Assembly (NCBI GenBank): GCA_963722815.1
Contig: CAVROM010000011.1
Coordinates: 124,001-188,000, forward strand
Origin: DASQFQ01 sp963722815
GTDB taxonomy: Bacteria > Actinomycetota > Thermoleophilia > Solirubrobacterales > Solirubrobacteraceae
DNA: 64,000 bases
Reading direction: 5' to 3'
Both the position numbers and the translations under genes were made by a program. Positions 26,394 to 35,410 of the stretch are shown here, one piece after another. Position 1 is the first letter of the stretch, and each line of letters begins with the position of its first letter. Below the pieces are notes generated by a model that was given only the letters and a program-made list of their open reading frames with translations, was not told the origin of the DNA and made no database searches.

Positions 26394-26397
<4 letters not shown>
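25648..26397 (-). CDS. cobB: NAD-dependent protein deacylase (sirtuin)
   Basis: Removes acyl groups from protein lysines using NAD+. The 249-residue protein has GAGISVPSGIPDFRS (NAD site, about 24-38), TQNIDGLH (about 104-111), the catalytic His in EVHGSI (about 122), a zinc site with CLEC and CDCG, and GSSLEVYPVAGLP. The start is GTG 26397, overlapping the end of the enoyl-CoA hydratase fusion (GTGA). Coupling to acyl-CoA metabolism genes fits a role in reversing lysine acylation caused by acyl-CoA. Confidence 0.95.
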
Positions 26398-27489
<1,092 letters not shown>

Positions 27490-27503
<14 letters not shown>

Positions 27504-28362
27504 AGAAGCCCTTTCCACTCTTGCGGCCGAGGTGGCCCTGCTCGACGAGCTCTTCCATGCCCTGGTGGACGTAGAAGCGGTCGCCGTAGGCGTCCCGCAT
27601 GTCCCGCGCGACCTTCAGTGCCGTGTCGAGGCCCGAGTTGTCGGCGAGCAGGAACGGACCCATCGGCACGAGCTTCGCCTCGGTGAGCGCCCTGTCGATC
27701 TCCTCGACGTCGGTGCCGGTCTCGTCCTGGTAGCGCCAGATCTCCGACGCCGTCGAGGCGAGGATGCGGTTGACCACGAAGCCCGGGCACTCGGCGCAGC
27801 GCACGGGCATCTTGCGAATGGCCTGGGCGAAGTTGGCCGCCGCCTGCACCGTCTCCGCCGAGGTCTCCTCGCCCTCGATCACCTCGATCAGCCGCATGTA
27901 GGAGGCCGGCCAGAAGAAGTGGAAGCCGACGACCTTGTCGGGCCGCTGGGTGATGTCGGCGATCTCGGTGATCGAGAGCCCCGACGTGTTGGACGCGAGG
28001 ATCGCGTGGCCGGGCGTGGCGGCGTCGAGGTCCGCGAAGACCTCGTGCTTGATCGCCATCCTCTCCGGCACCGCCTCGATGACGAAGTCGACGTCGCCGA
28101 AGTCGTCGTAGTCGGTGGTGCCGGTGATCAGCCCGAGCGTGTGCTCGAGCTGGGCATCGGCCTGCTCCTGCGTGATCTTCTCCTTCTTGACCAGCTTGCC
28201 GACCTGGCCGCGGGTGACCTCTTCGGCCTTCTCGAGGCCCTTGTCCACGAATTCCTGTTTGACGTCCTTGAGCAGGACGGGGATGTCGGCCGACGCGATG
28301 ACCTGGGCGATCTCCCCGCCCATGACACCTGCCCCGACGACACCGGCTTTGAAGACGAACAT
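27490..28362 (-). CDS. 3-hydroxyacyl-CoA (3-hydroxybutyryl-CoA) dehydrogenase
   Basis: Oxidises 3-hydroxyacyl-CoA with NAD+. The 290-residue protein has the Rossmann motif GVVGAGVMGGEIAQ (about 7-20), the catalytic His in GFHFFWPASYMRLIEVI (about 146-162) and the C-terminal domain ending LGRKSGKGFYEYS. The length fits single-function HbdH-type enzymes. It is the first gene of a coupled minus-strand series with the 3HCDH-crotonase fusion and sirtuin. Confidence 0.95.
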
Positions 28363-28375
28363 GGGTCTGAGTCTT

Positions 28376-28771
28376 TCACGCGGGCGCGGTCACCAACCTT
28401 GCCGCGGAGAGCCCCGCGAGCAGCGTCATGCAGATCGCCGAGCCGACGCACCAGATGCAGATCGCGTCGAGCCTGGCGACCTCCACGTAGGTCAGCCAGG
28501 CGCTGAACCCGAAGCCCGCCAGGCTCACGAACGCCGCCAGCGTGCGCTCCCGCTCGCCGTCGCGGGCGAGCGCGGCCAGGATGGCGACGTAGCCGAGCAG
28601 GCCGAGCAGCGCCACGGGCACGCCCGCCAGCTCCGCGTAGTGCGATTTCTGTACGGTGGCGCACCCGTGTGCGATCGCGCACACGGGCTCGCCACCCGCG
28701 TAGTGGACGACGGTCAGGTAGCCGGCGATGCCGAGCCCCGCCGCCGCGACGAGGAGCGAGACGCGCCTCAT
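28376..28771 (-). CDS. vitamin K epoxide reductase-like (VKOR) quinone-linked oxidase
   Basis: A membrane protein of 131 residues with about four helices. Conserved Cys31 and Cys37 (VCAIAHGCATVQKSHYAEL) and the CIWC active site (105-108) identify a bacterial VKOR homologue, which reoxidises DsbA-type proteins and passes electrons to quinone. The start overlaps the stop of the DsbA-like gene by four bases (ATGA), confirming a functional pair. Many actinobacteria use VKOR in place of DsbB. Confidence 0.93.
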   Translation of the reverse strand: MRRVSLLVAAAGLGIAGYLTVVHYAGGEPVCAIAHGCATVQKSHYAELAGVPVALLGLLGYVAILAALARDGERERTLAAFVSLAGFGFSAWLTYVEVARLDAICIWCVGSAICMTLLAGLSAARLVTAPA

Positions 28772-29511
28772 CGCAGCGCCTTCTGGAGCGCGGCCGCGTC
28801 GAGCACGCCCGAGCCGATCACGGTCGTCTTGCCGTTCTTGGTGACCGCGAAGGTCGGGGTCGAGTTGACGCGGAGCTGGTTGGCCTCGGCGTCCGCCTTC
28901 ATCATCCCCGCGTCGGAGCTGGCGGCGACCACTTTCGCCGGGTCCGCGCCGGCGGCCGTGGCCACGGAGCGCAGGAACGAGTCTGTGACGTAGCCCGAGT
29001 TCTCTTGCCCCTGGGCGGCGTAGAACGCCTCCACGAACGGCCACAGGTTGCCCTGCGCCTGGGCGCCGGCGGCGGCCTGGGCCGCGCGCGAGGAGTCGGC
29101 GCCGATGAAGTGGAGCGTGCGGGCCTGCAGCTTCACCTTGCCGGTCCGGACGTAGTCGTTGACCAGCGTCGGCAGCGTGGTCTTCGACGCCTCCGCGCAG
29201 ATCGGGCACTGCAGGTCGAGGAACTCGGTGACGGTCACCGGCGCCTTGGGATCGCCGAGCACGCCGTTGTGCTCGGGGATGCCCGCGAACAGCGTCGATT
29301 TGGCGGGCGCGGGCGTCTTCGGCGTGCCGCCGGACGACGAGACCGCGACCGCGACGACGACGGCCACGAGCGCGAGCCCGGCGGCGGCGGCGAGCTGCCA
29401 GAGCCGGCGGCGGCGGCGGCGGTTGTGGGCGGCCTCGGCCGCCTCGGCGGCTTGGCGCTCGGCACGGCGCTGCTCGCGCAGCTCGCGCTTGGTGAGGGTG
29501 GAACTGGACAT
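28768..29511 (-). CDS. membrane-anchored DsbA-like thiol oxidase
   Basis: A 247-residue protein: a basic cytoplasmic head (KRELREQRRAERQ...RRRRRR), one TM anchor (about 37-58) and an extracellular thioredoxin fold of the DsbA type with CPIC at 102-105 and the cis-Pro region NSTPTFAV (about 213-220). It should introduce disulfides into exported proteins and be recycled by the VKOR partner encoded directly downstream. Confidence 0.93.
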   Translation of the reverse strand: MSSSTLTKRELREQRRAERQAAEAAEAAHNRRRRRRLWQLAAAAGLALVAVVVAVAVSSSGGTPKTPAPAKSTLFAGIPEHNGVLGDPKAPVTVTEFLDLQCPICAEASKTTLPTLVNDYVRTGKVKLQARTLHFIGADSSRAAQAAAGAQAQGNLWPFVEAFYAAQGQENSGYVTDSFLRSVATAAGADPAKVVAASSDAGMMKADAEANQLRVNSTPTFAVTKNGKTTVIGSGVLDAAALQKALR

Positions 29512-29593
29512 GGGACTCCTTCGGGAGCAGATGAGAAGCGGACGTGGCGCTCAGCGCGGAGCGAGCGGCCGGAGGCGGTCCTGCGTACTGCGC

Positions 29594-30136
29594 TTAGGCG
29601 AGCGCCGGAGGGGCGCGACCGCGCGTGAGGCGCAGCCGGGCGGCGCTCGTGCCCATCCACGAGCGCTCGAGCGGGGCCGAGGCGACCGCAGCGAAGGAGA
29701 TGAGGCGCGGCGCGGAGGGCCGCAGCGCCTCGATCAGCGTGGGGGCGACCCGTAGCGCGAGCGCGAGGACAGCGCCCGCGAGCACGCCGAGTGCCAGCAG
29801 CCCGAGCCAGCCGCCGCCGATCGCCGTGCCGGCGCCCAGCAGCGAGGCGACGCCCGCCTGGGCGGCGCACGACGCCCACACCGCGCCGGTGCCGACCGCC
29901 CACAGGCGGCGGAAGCCGGGAGCGGAGCCGGCGAGCCGGGCGACGACGAGCGCCAGCCCGGCGCCGTAGAGCGCGAACGCGAGCAGCCCGGCCGCGGCGT
30001 ACCAGCCCTGGCCGGCCGCCTCGAGGCAGCTCTCCGCGCGCGGGCCGCACATGACCGCGGCACGCGTCTGGTCCGTGAGGACCGCGAGCAGCGGGAGGAG
30101 CACGAGGGCGCGGAAGGTCAGCGGGACGCGACGCAT
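29594..30136 (-). CDS. integral membrane protein with four helices
   Basis: From ATG 30136 the protein has 180 residues: a hydrophobic leader helix (TFRALVLLPLLAVL), a short external loop with two Cys (VMCGPRAESCLEAAGQ), then three helices and a basic C-terminus. The paired Cys and the position just upstream of the DsbA-VKOR genes make it a possible partner or substrate of that system; this is inference. No family is recognised. Confidence 0.65.
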   Translation of the reverse strand: MRRVPLTFRALVLLPLLAVLTDQTRAAVMCGPRAESCLEAAGQGWYAAAGLLAFALYGAGLALVVARLAGSAPGFRRLWAVGTGAVWASCAAQAGVASLLGAGTAIGGGWLGLLALGVLAGAVLALALRVAPTLIEALRPSAPRLISFAAVASAPLERSWMGTSAARLRLTRGRAPPALA

Positions 30137-30171
30137 GGGTTCACATTCTGCATCGGCAGATGTGGCTCGGA

Positions 30172-30630
30172 TCAAGAGGCCAGTTCGATGTCCGCCCGCC
30201 GCTCGCGCGCGAACCGGGCCAGCGAGCGCTTGAGCGAGTCACGCAGCGCGCGCCGGATGAAGAGCGCGTCGGTCAGCGGCGTGAGCGCATTGCGCCCCTT
30301 CAGCTCGTACTCGAGCTCGAGCGTCACCTCGACGGCGTCGGGCTTGGGCGAGAACGCGACCCGCTGGCTGCCGCGCAGCTGCTCGTCCTCCACCTCCAGC
30401 GTCTGCCCCACGCGCGCCTCGTAGGCGCTGACGCGCTCGACCACCCGCCCGCGGCCGCCGGGCTTCGAGTCCCACACCGTGCGCGAGCCGACCGCCGGCC
30501 AGTCGCCCTCGAGCTTCGACAGGTGGCCGAAGCCGTCGATCCACGACGGCCAGCGCTGCGAGTCGTACCAGACCGCCTCCGCCTCGGAGGCGAGGCCCGG
30601 CACGGTCTCGACGGCGCGTACGCGTGGCAT
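30172..30630 (-). CDS. SRPBCC-superfamily protein (polyketide cyclase/dehydrase type)
   Basis: A 152-residue protein with the usual helix-grip pattern: an N-terminal strand, AEAVWYDSQRWPSWIDGFGHLSKLEGDWP, paired beta strands through VEVTLELEYEL, and a long C-terminal helix (FIRRALRDSLKRSLARFARE). Members bind hydrophobic ligands; the specific role is unknown. The gene is divergent from a GNAT gene with 18 bases between the starts. Confidence 0.8.
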   Translation of the reverse strand: MPRVRAVETVPGLASEAEAVWYDSQRWPSWIDGFGHLSKLEGDWPAVGSRTVWDSKPGGRGRVVERVSAYEARVGQTLEVEDEQLRGSQRVAFSPKPDAVEVTLELEYELKGRNALTPLTDALFIRRALRDSLKRSLARFARERRADIELAS

Positions 30631-30648
30631 CCGCGGCAGTATCGCTGC

Positions 30649-31086
30649 ATGTTCACCATCCGGGCGATGACCGCGGACGACGCCGAGGCGATCGCGGCGT
30701 GGCATTACCCCGGGCCGTACGCGTTCTACGACTGGGATCAGGACCCCGGCGACCTCGCCGAGCTGCTCGACCCGGGCGAGTGGGGCCGCCGCTACTTCGC
30801 CGCCGACGCCGACGGCGAGCTCGCCGGCTTCTTCGTCTTCAAGCCGAACGAGGACGGCACCGAGATCGGCCTCGGGTTGCGGCCCGACCTCACGGGGCAG
30901 GGCCTCGGCGCGCGCTTCCTCGAGGCCGGCCTGCGCTTCGGCGGCGCCGAGCGCTACACGCTCGCCGTCGCCGCCTTCAACCGGCGCGCGATCGCCGTCT
31001 ACGAGCGGGCCGGCTTCGCAGTGACCGAGCGCTACGTGCACCGCACGAACGGCGCCGACCACGACTTCCTGCGGATGGAACGCTAG
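30649..31086 (+). CDS. GNAT N-acetyltransferase
   Basis: A 145-residue RimI-like acetyltransferase: FTIRAMTADDAEAIAAWHYPGPYAFYDW at the start, acetyl-CoA loop around LRPDLTGQGLGARF (about 85-98), and AVAAFNRRAIAVYERAGF (about 106-123). The substrate is unknown. Its TAG stop lies in a CTAG that begins a copy of the palindromic element. Confidence 0.9.
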   Translation: MFTIRAMTADDAEAIAAWHYPGPYAFYDWDQDPGDLAELLDPGEWGRRYFAADADGELAGFFVFKPNEDGTEIGLGLRPDLTGQGLGARFLEAGLRFGGAERYTLAVAAFNRRAIAVYERAGFAVTERYVHRTNGADHDFLRMER

Positions 31087-31125
31087 GCGCCAAGCCAGGC
31101 AGCTTGCTGCCTTGCGGGGGGCTAG
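31083..31125. repeat. palindromic element between two convergent stop codons
   Basis: An inverted-orientation copy of the element (CTAGGCGCCAAGCCAGGCAG on the plus strand, then GCTTGCTGCC and a G-run) with CTAG at both ends. The left CTAG contains the stop of the GNAT gene, the right CTAG the stop of the converging hypothetical gene. An internal CTAG present in other copies is here CTTG. Confidence 0.95.
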
Positions 31126-31616
31126 GTGCCGACGACCGCGGCGCGCCAGCCCGCGACGGCCGCCGCCGCGTCGCCGCCCGCCAGCAGCGCCTCCGCCGCG
31201 CCCAGCACCGCCAGGTCGTCGCCCGCGCCGAAGCCGGTGATGACCGGCTGGCGGACCTCCGGCGTGTCCGGCGCGCCCAGGTCCCAGCGCAGCACCGGAT
31301 ACGTCGTCACGAAGCTCGCGCCGAGGTAGTAGGCGGCTCGCAGCACGCACGAGCGCGAGCTCTCCGCGAGGTCGCGGAAGCCGACGCCATGCTCGCTCAC
31401 CACGTCGCGCACCCAGTCGGGGGCGCCGGCCGGCGGCGACGCGTCGACCAGCTCGACCTCACCCGCCACCCGCGCGATCACCTCGGGCACCGAGGCCGGC
31501 GAGAGGTCGGCCGCCGGCTCCAGGCCCGCGGCCCACGCGGCGCCCTCGTCGAGGAAGCGCGCGAGGTAGTCGCGCGCCTCGGCCTCCGTGCCCTCGCGGA
31601 AGAACCACCAGTCCAC
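31122..31616 (-). CDS. uncharacterised protein
   Basis: A 164-residue, mostly helical, acidic protein (MDWWFFREGTEAEARDYLARFLDEG start). No domain is recognised and there is no membrane segment. It starts at GTG 31616, one base after the PadR stop, so it is co-transcribed with that regulator and may be its effector partner. It ends in the CTAG of the palindromic element. Confidence 0.65.
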   Translation of the reverse strand: MDWWFFREGTEAEARDYLARFLDEGAAWAAGLEPAADLSPASVPEVIARVAGEVELVDASPPAGAPDWVRDVVSEHGVGFRDLAESSRSCVLRAAYYLGASFVTTYPVLRWDLGAPDTPEVRQPVITGFGAGDDLAVLGAAEALLAGGDAAAAVAGWRAAVVGT

Positions 31617-31617
31617 G

Positions 31618-32076
31618 TCAGAGGACCTCGGCCCGGATCGCCTCGATCGACGCCGCGATGCGGTCGAGCCGCGGCCGCAGCTCCTCGCCCAGGCGCTCCA
31701 GCTCCCGCCGCCCCGAGGGCGTGATCCGGTAGTAGCGCCGCGAGCGGCGCTCGGGGTGCTCCCACTCGCCGGCGATGTGGCCGTCGGCCTCGAGCGTGCG
31801 CAGCAGCGGGTACATCGTGTTCGGGTTGACTGCCAGCGCGCCCGCCGTGAGCGCCCCGATGCGGTCCATCAGCTGGTTGCCGTAGGACGGATCCTGCGAC
31901 ACGAAGTGGAGCACGAGCAGCGGCAGCAGCCCCGCCCGGCGCAGGTCGCCGATCAGCGGATCGGTGCCGCCGGGACCCTTCGCGGGCGCACCCGGACCAG
32001 GCGCCTCGGCGGCGGCGCGCGCCGCCTCGACCGAGGCCGCCTCCGACGCCGCTTGCGTCGTCTTGCGGGAGGGCAC
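31618..32076 (-). CDS. PadR-family transcriptional regulator
   Basis: A 152-residue regulator from GTG 32076. An Ala/Pro-rich tail of about 45 residues at the N-terminus precedes the winged helix: LPLLVLHFVSQDPSYGNQLMDRI, NPNTMYPLLRTLEADGHI, RRSRRYYRITPSGRREL. The ligand-responsive C-terminal helix is short, as in PadR subfamily 2. It lies downstream of the acyl-CoA dehydrogenase on the same strand (41 bases). Confidence 0.92.
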   Translation of the reverse strand: MPSRKTTQAASEAASVEAARAAAEAPGPGAPAKGPGGTDPLIGDLRRAGLLPLLVLHFVSQDPSYGNQLMDRIGALTAGALAVNPNTMYPLLRTLEADGHIAGEWEHPERRSRRYYRITPSGRRELERLGEELRPRLDRIAASIEAIRAEVL

Positions 32077-32117
32077 GGCCCCGGAGTCTCCCAGGGCCGC
32101 GCCTCTCAAGCGGTGCG

Positions 32118-33290
32118 CTACGCGGCCGCGGGCTGCGGCTCTTCGATCCGCCGCGGCAGCAGCGTCTCGCGCGCGATGACCAGGCGCTGGATCTGCGACG
32201 TGCCCTCGTAGAGCTGCATGATCTTCGCGTCGCGCATCAGCTTCTCGACCGGGTAGTCCTTGATGAAGCCGTAGCCGCCGTAGACCTGCACGGCGTCGGT
32301 CGAGACCTCCATCGCGGTGTCGGCCGCGAAGCGCTTGGCGTGCGAGGACTCGACGGTGTTGCGCCGGCCCTGGTCGAGCAGGACGGCGGAGTTCCAGGTC
32401 GCCAGGCGCGACAGGTGCACCTTCGTCGCCATGTCGGCGATCATGAACTGGATCGCCTGGTGCATCGCGATCGGCACGCCGAACTGGACGCGCTCCTTCG
32501 AGTAGTTCGTGGCGAACTCGAAGGCCGCGCGCGCGATGCCGGTCGCCATCGCCGCCACGCCGGGGCGCGTGCGGTCGAGCGTCATCATCGCGATCTTGAA
32601 GCCCTTGTTCTCCTCGCCGATCAGGTGGTCGGCCGGGATCTCGGTGTCGTTGAAGGTGATGGTCGCGGTGTTGGAGGCCCGCTGCCCCATCTTGTCCTCC
32701 TTCTTGTCCACCGTGACCGTGTCGTCCTTGGGCACGATGAACGCGGAGATCCCGCGGTGGCCGGCCTCCTTGTCGGTCTTGGCGTAGACCGTGAACCAGT
32801 CGGCGTAGCCGCCGTTGGTGATGAAGCACTTGGAGCCGTTGATGACGTACTTGTCGCCGACGCGCTTGGCGGTCGTGCGCATGCCGGAGACGTCGGAGCC
32901 CGCGTCGGGCTCGGTCAGGCAGAAGGAGGCGAGCTTGAAGTCCTCGGTCAGCATCCCGAGGTACTGCTTCTTGAGCTCCTCGGAGCCGGCCACCGACAGC
33001 GGAGCGGAGGCCAGGCCGTTGGCGCCGAGCGACGTGGTGATGCCGGAACAGCCCCACGAGAGCTCCTCCTCGATGATGCATCCATCGAGATAGGACGCGC
33101 CGGGCCCGCCGTACTCCTCGGGCACGTGCGAGTTCATGAGCCCGACCTCCCATGCCTTGCGCAGGACGTCCTCGGGCCACGTGCCGTCCTTGTCGTACTC
33201 CCAAGCGACGGGGCGGATCTCCTTGACGGCGAAGTCGTGCGCCATCTCGCGCAGCGCCTTCTGTTCGTCCGTGAGGGTGAAATCGACCAT
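32118..33290 (-). CDS. acyl-CoA dehydrogenase
   Basis: An FAD-dependent enzyme of 390 residues for the first step of beta-oxidation or branched-chain acyl-CoA degradation. The signatures are present: FCLTEPDAGSDVSGM (about 122-136), QRASNTATITFNDTEIP, RVQFGVPIAMHQAIQFMIADM and the C-terminal YGGYGFIKDYPVEKLMRDAKIMQLYEGTSQIQRL with the catalytic Glu in YEGTS. ATG 33290 is chosen over 33308 because the family starts VDFTLTDEQ. A palindromic operator lies 26 bases upstream. Confidence 0.96.
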   Translation of the reverse strand: MVDFTLTDEQKALREMAHDFAVKEIRPVAWEYDKDGTWPEDVLRKAWEVGLMNSHVPEEYGGPGASYLDGCIIEEELSWGCSGITTSLGANGLASAPLSVAGSEELKKQYLGMLTEDFKLASFCLTEPDAGSDVSGMRTTAKRVGDKYVINGSKCFITNGGYADWFTVYAKTDKEAGHRGISAFIVPKDDTVTVDKKEDKMGQRASNTATITFNDTEIPADHLIGEENKGFKIAMMTLDRTRPGVAAMATGIARAAFEFATNYSKERVQFGVPIAMHQAIQFMIADMATKVHLSRLATWNSAVLLDQGRRNTVESSHAKRFAADTAMEVSTDAVQVYGGYGFIKDYPVEKLMRDAKIMQLYEGTSQIQRLVIARETLLPRRIEEPQPAAA

Positions 33291-33315
33291 TGGTGGGGTC
33301 AGCTCCAATTCCAGA

Positions 33316-33331
33316 TTGACTGGTCAGTCAA
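33316..33331. promoter_or_regulatory. palindromic operator upstream of the acyl-CoA dehydrogenase
   Basis: TTGACTGGTCAGTCAA is a 7+7 bp inverted repeat with a 2-base centre. Its form (TGACTG...CAGTCA) is like operators of TetR-family fatty-acid regulators. On the minus strand, TACACT about 10 bases upstream of it could be the -10 box, so a bound protein would block transcription. Confidence 0.6.
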
Positions 33332-33383
33332 CAACCTGATCGGAGTGTACCCCCTGGCGAGTTCGGGGGAACGCCCGTTCGCG

Positions 33384-33494
33384 TCAGCCGAGCACCAGCC
33401 AGAGCACCACGGCGAGCCCGCCGAGCAGCAGGAGCGCGGTCACGAGCGCCAGTCCGTACTGCTGCGGGAACAGCGCCGGGCGGCGCGGAGCCAT
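33384..33494 (-). CDS. 36-residue single-span membrane peptide
   Basis: A short frame from ATG 33494 (MAPRRPALFPQQYGLALV...) with one strong hydrophobic helix (about 13-35). It is divergent from the gene at 33538. Its start codon lies inside one arm of a 9-bp inverted repeat (33491-33499 with 33523-33531). Confidence 0.5.
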   Translation of the reverse strand: MAPRRPALFPQQYGLALVTALLLLGGLAVVLWLVLG

Positions 33495-33537
33495 GGTCCG
33501 TCGTCTGACGCGGCGCCACATGGGACCATGGTGGACG

Positions 33538-33963
33538 ATGCAGGAGGCCTTCGGCATCGTCATCTTCGCGGTGGTGGGGATCTCCGTCGTGCTGGCGGTG
33601 GTCTCGCTGTTCTTCCGCGACCGCACCTACGACCAGATCGGCCGCGGCGGGATCGGTGACGATCGCGAGATCCGGCCCGCAAATCGAGCCCACCCACCCG
33701 GTCATGTCGACGTCGGCGAGCGCGACGACGAGATCCGTCAGATGCTCACGGCCCGCAACGCCCGCCACGCCGCTCGCGGCGAGGCATCGCTCGACGTCGA
33801 GGCCGAGCTCGCGCGCCTCACCGCGCCGGCCGTCGATCCCGCCCTACGCGAGGAGATCCGCGAGCTGGTGATCGCCCGCAACTCGCGCCGCGAGGCCAGA
33901 GGACAACCGCCGCTCGACGTCGATGCCGAGATCGAGCGTCAGATTCGCGACCTCGGCGGCTGA
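33538..33963 (+). CDS. membrane-anchored protein with a duplicated helical repeat
   Basis: From ATG 33538, with GGTGGA at good distance, the 141-residue protein has one TM helix (about 5-25) and a cytoplasmic region. That region contains two copies of a unit of about 42 residues: DEIRQMLTARNARHAARGE...LDVEAEL and EEIRELVIARNSRREARGQ...LDVDAEI. The unit is common in uncharacterised actinobacterial membrane proteins and resembles short SHOCT-type helical motifs. Function is unknown. Confidence 0.7.
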   Translation: MQEAFGIVIFAVVGISVVLAVVSLFFRDRTYDQIGRGGIGDDREIRPANRAHPPGHVDVGERDDEIRQMLTARNARHAARGEASLDVEAELARLTAPAVDPALREEIRELVIARNSRREARGQPPLDVDAEIERQIRDLGG

Positions 33964-34036
33964 ATCAAGCATCGAACGTCCATTCTGGACGCTCGTTGGG
34001 TCAAGGCGCCTGTCGGGCGGGCCGATCCTCCAGATC

Positions 34037-35410
34037 ATGGTCTCCCCCCGCCTTCGCAATCTCATCGTTCTCCTCGTCGTGGCCCTCGCCGGCACGCTCG
34101 CCGCTCCCGCGGCCTCGCCCGCCAAGGGTCATCACAAGCTCCCCCATCGCGTCGGCGGCAAGGTCCACAAGGCCTGGCCGGCCAAGCACGTCCGTGGCAA
34201 GCGCGCCAAGCACCCGCGGAAGGCGCTCTCCCGCTTCCTCGCCAAGCAGGTCGGCCCGACCAGGCTCAAGGTCGAGAAGCCCAAGCTGATGGCCGCCCGT
34301 GTCTCCTCCGCCGGCCCGCTGGTCACCTTCCTCCCCGCCGCCACCAGCACGAAGCTGCGCCTCGTGCGCTCCTTCGACGTCCCCGCCGACGACCCGGCGG
34401 CCGCGCGGATGACCAACCTCTCCTGGACCTACGACTCCGCGATCGCCGCGATCGCGCTGATCAGCCAGAACGAGAAGACCCAGGCCGAGCAGATCCTCGA
34501 CCAGCTCGCCGCGCTCCAGCGCACCGACGGCTCGATCGACTTCGCCTACAACGTCGCCAACGGCTCGAGCCTGCCCGTCTTCAACACCGGCGCGAGCGCC
34601 TGGACCGGCGTCGCGGCCGCGATGTACCGCTCGACCTACCACTCCAACAAGTACGACACGCTGGCGGGCGGCACCACCAAGTGGCTGCTCAACCGCCGCA
34701 ACTCGGCCGGGCTGCTCACCGGCACCCCGTCGGCGACGTGGGTCTCGACCCAGCACAACATCATCGCCTGGTACCTGATGCAGATCGTCACCGACCGCCT
34801 GCCGTCCGGCGTCACCAGCTCGACCGTGGTCAGCGCCCGCAACGCGCTCGGGACCGCGATCAAGCGCGACCTGCTCGTCAACGTCAACTCGACGCAGATG
34901 GCGTTCAACCAGGGCGCCGGCGACCCGACGCGGGCGCTCGACGCCCAGGTGCTCGGCACGCTCTTCCTCGCCTACGACGGCGCGCTCGGCAACAACTCGC
35001 AGGCCGGCACGCAGATGACCAAGGTCCTCAGCTACATCGACAGCGCCTTCCCCGTCAGCGGCCGCTCGGTCGTGAAGTCCACCGCCCTCACGACCTACAA
35101 CAACACGTGGAGCGCCGCCGGGCCGTTCAGCGGCTACCGCCCCTACGCGGCGGGCACCGGGCCCGACGTCCTCTCCGGCGAGTCGACGGCGCAGGTCCGC
35201 TACATGTGGCGCTCGTTCGGGATCACGCCGAGCGCGCTCGACAGCCAGGTCAACGCCTGGAACGCGATCACGAGCGGCACTGGCTACGGCCCGCTGGCCG
35301 CCGACCGCACGGCCTCGACCCCCGGCCTCGAGTACCACGCGTGGCCGGCCGCGGCGACCGCCAGCTGGGAGCTGCTCGGCGGCTCGACGGTCAATCGCAC
35401 GCCGTTCTAG
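34037..35410 (+). CDS. secreted alpha/alpha-barrel-like protein
   Basis: A 457-residue protein with a signal peptide (about 1-29), a basic His/Lys-rich linker (about 30-75), and a domain of repeated helix pairs (NLSWTYDSAIAAIALIS, ILDQLAALQRTDGSIDFAYN, GASAWTGVAAAMYR). The pattern resembles six-hairpin glycosidase or terpene-cyclase-like barrels. I recognise no catalytic residues with confidence. The C-terminal LEYHAWPAAATASWELL also fits glycoside-hydrolase-like proteins. Its stop shares CTAG 35407-35410 with the converging terC gene. Confidence 0.7.
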   Translation: MVSPRLRNLIVLLVVALAGTLAAPAASPAKGHHKLPHRVGGKVHKAWPAKHVRGKRAKHPRKALSRFLAKQVGPTRLKVEKPKLMAARVSSAGPLVTFLPAATSTKLRLVRSFDVPADDPAAARMTNLSWTYDSAIAAIALISQNEKTQAEQILDQLAALQRTDGSIDFAYNVANGSSLPVFNTGASAWTGVAAAMYRSTYHSNKYDTLAGGTTKWLLNRRNSAGLLTGTPSATWVSTQHNIIAWYLMQIVTDRLPSGVTSSTVVSARNALGTAIKRDLLVNVNSTQMAFNQGAGDPTRALDAQVLGTLFLAYDGALGNNSQAGTQMTKVLSYIDSAFPVSGRSVVKSTALTTYNNTWSAAGPFSGYRPYAAGTGPDVLSGESTAQVRYMWRSFGITPSALDSQVNAWNAITSGTGYGPLAADRTASTPGLEYHAWPAAATASWELLGGSTVNRTPF

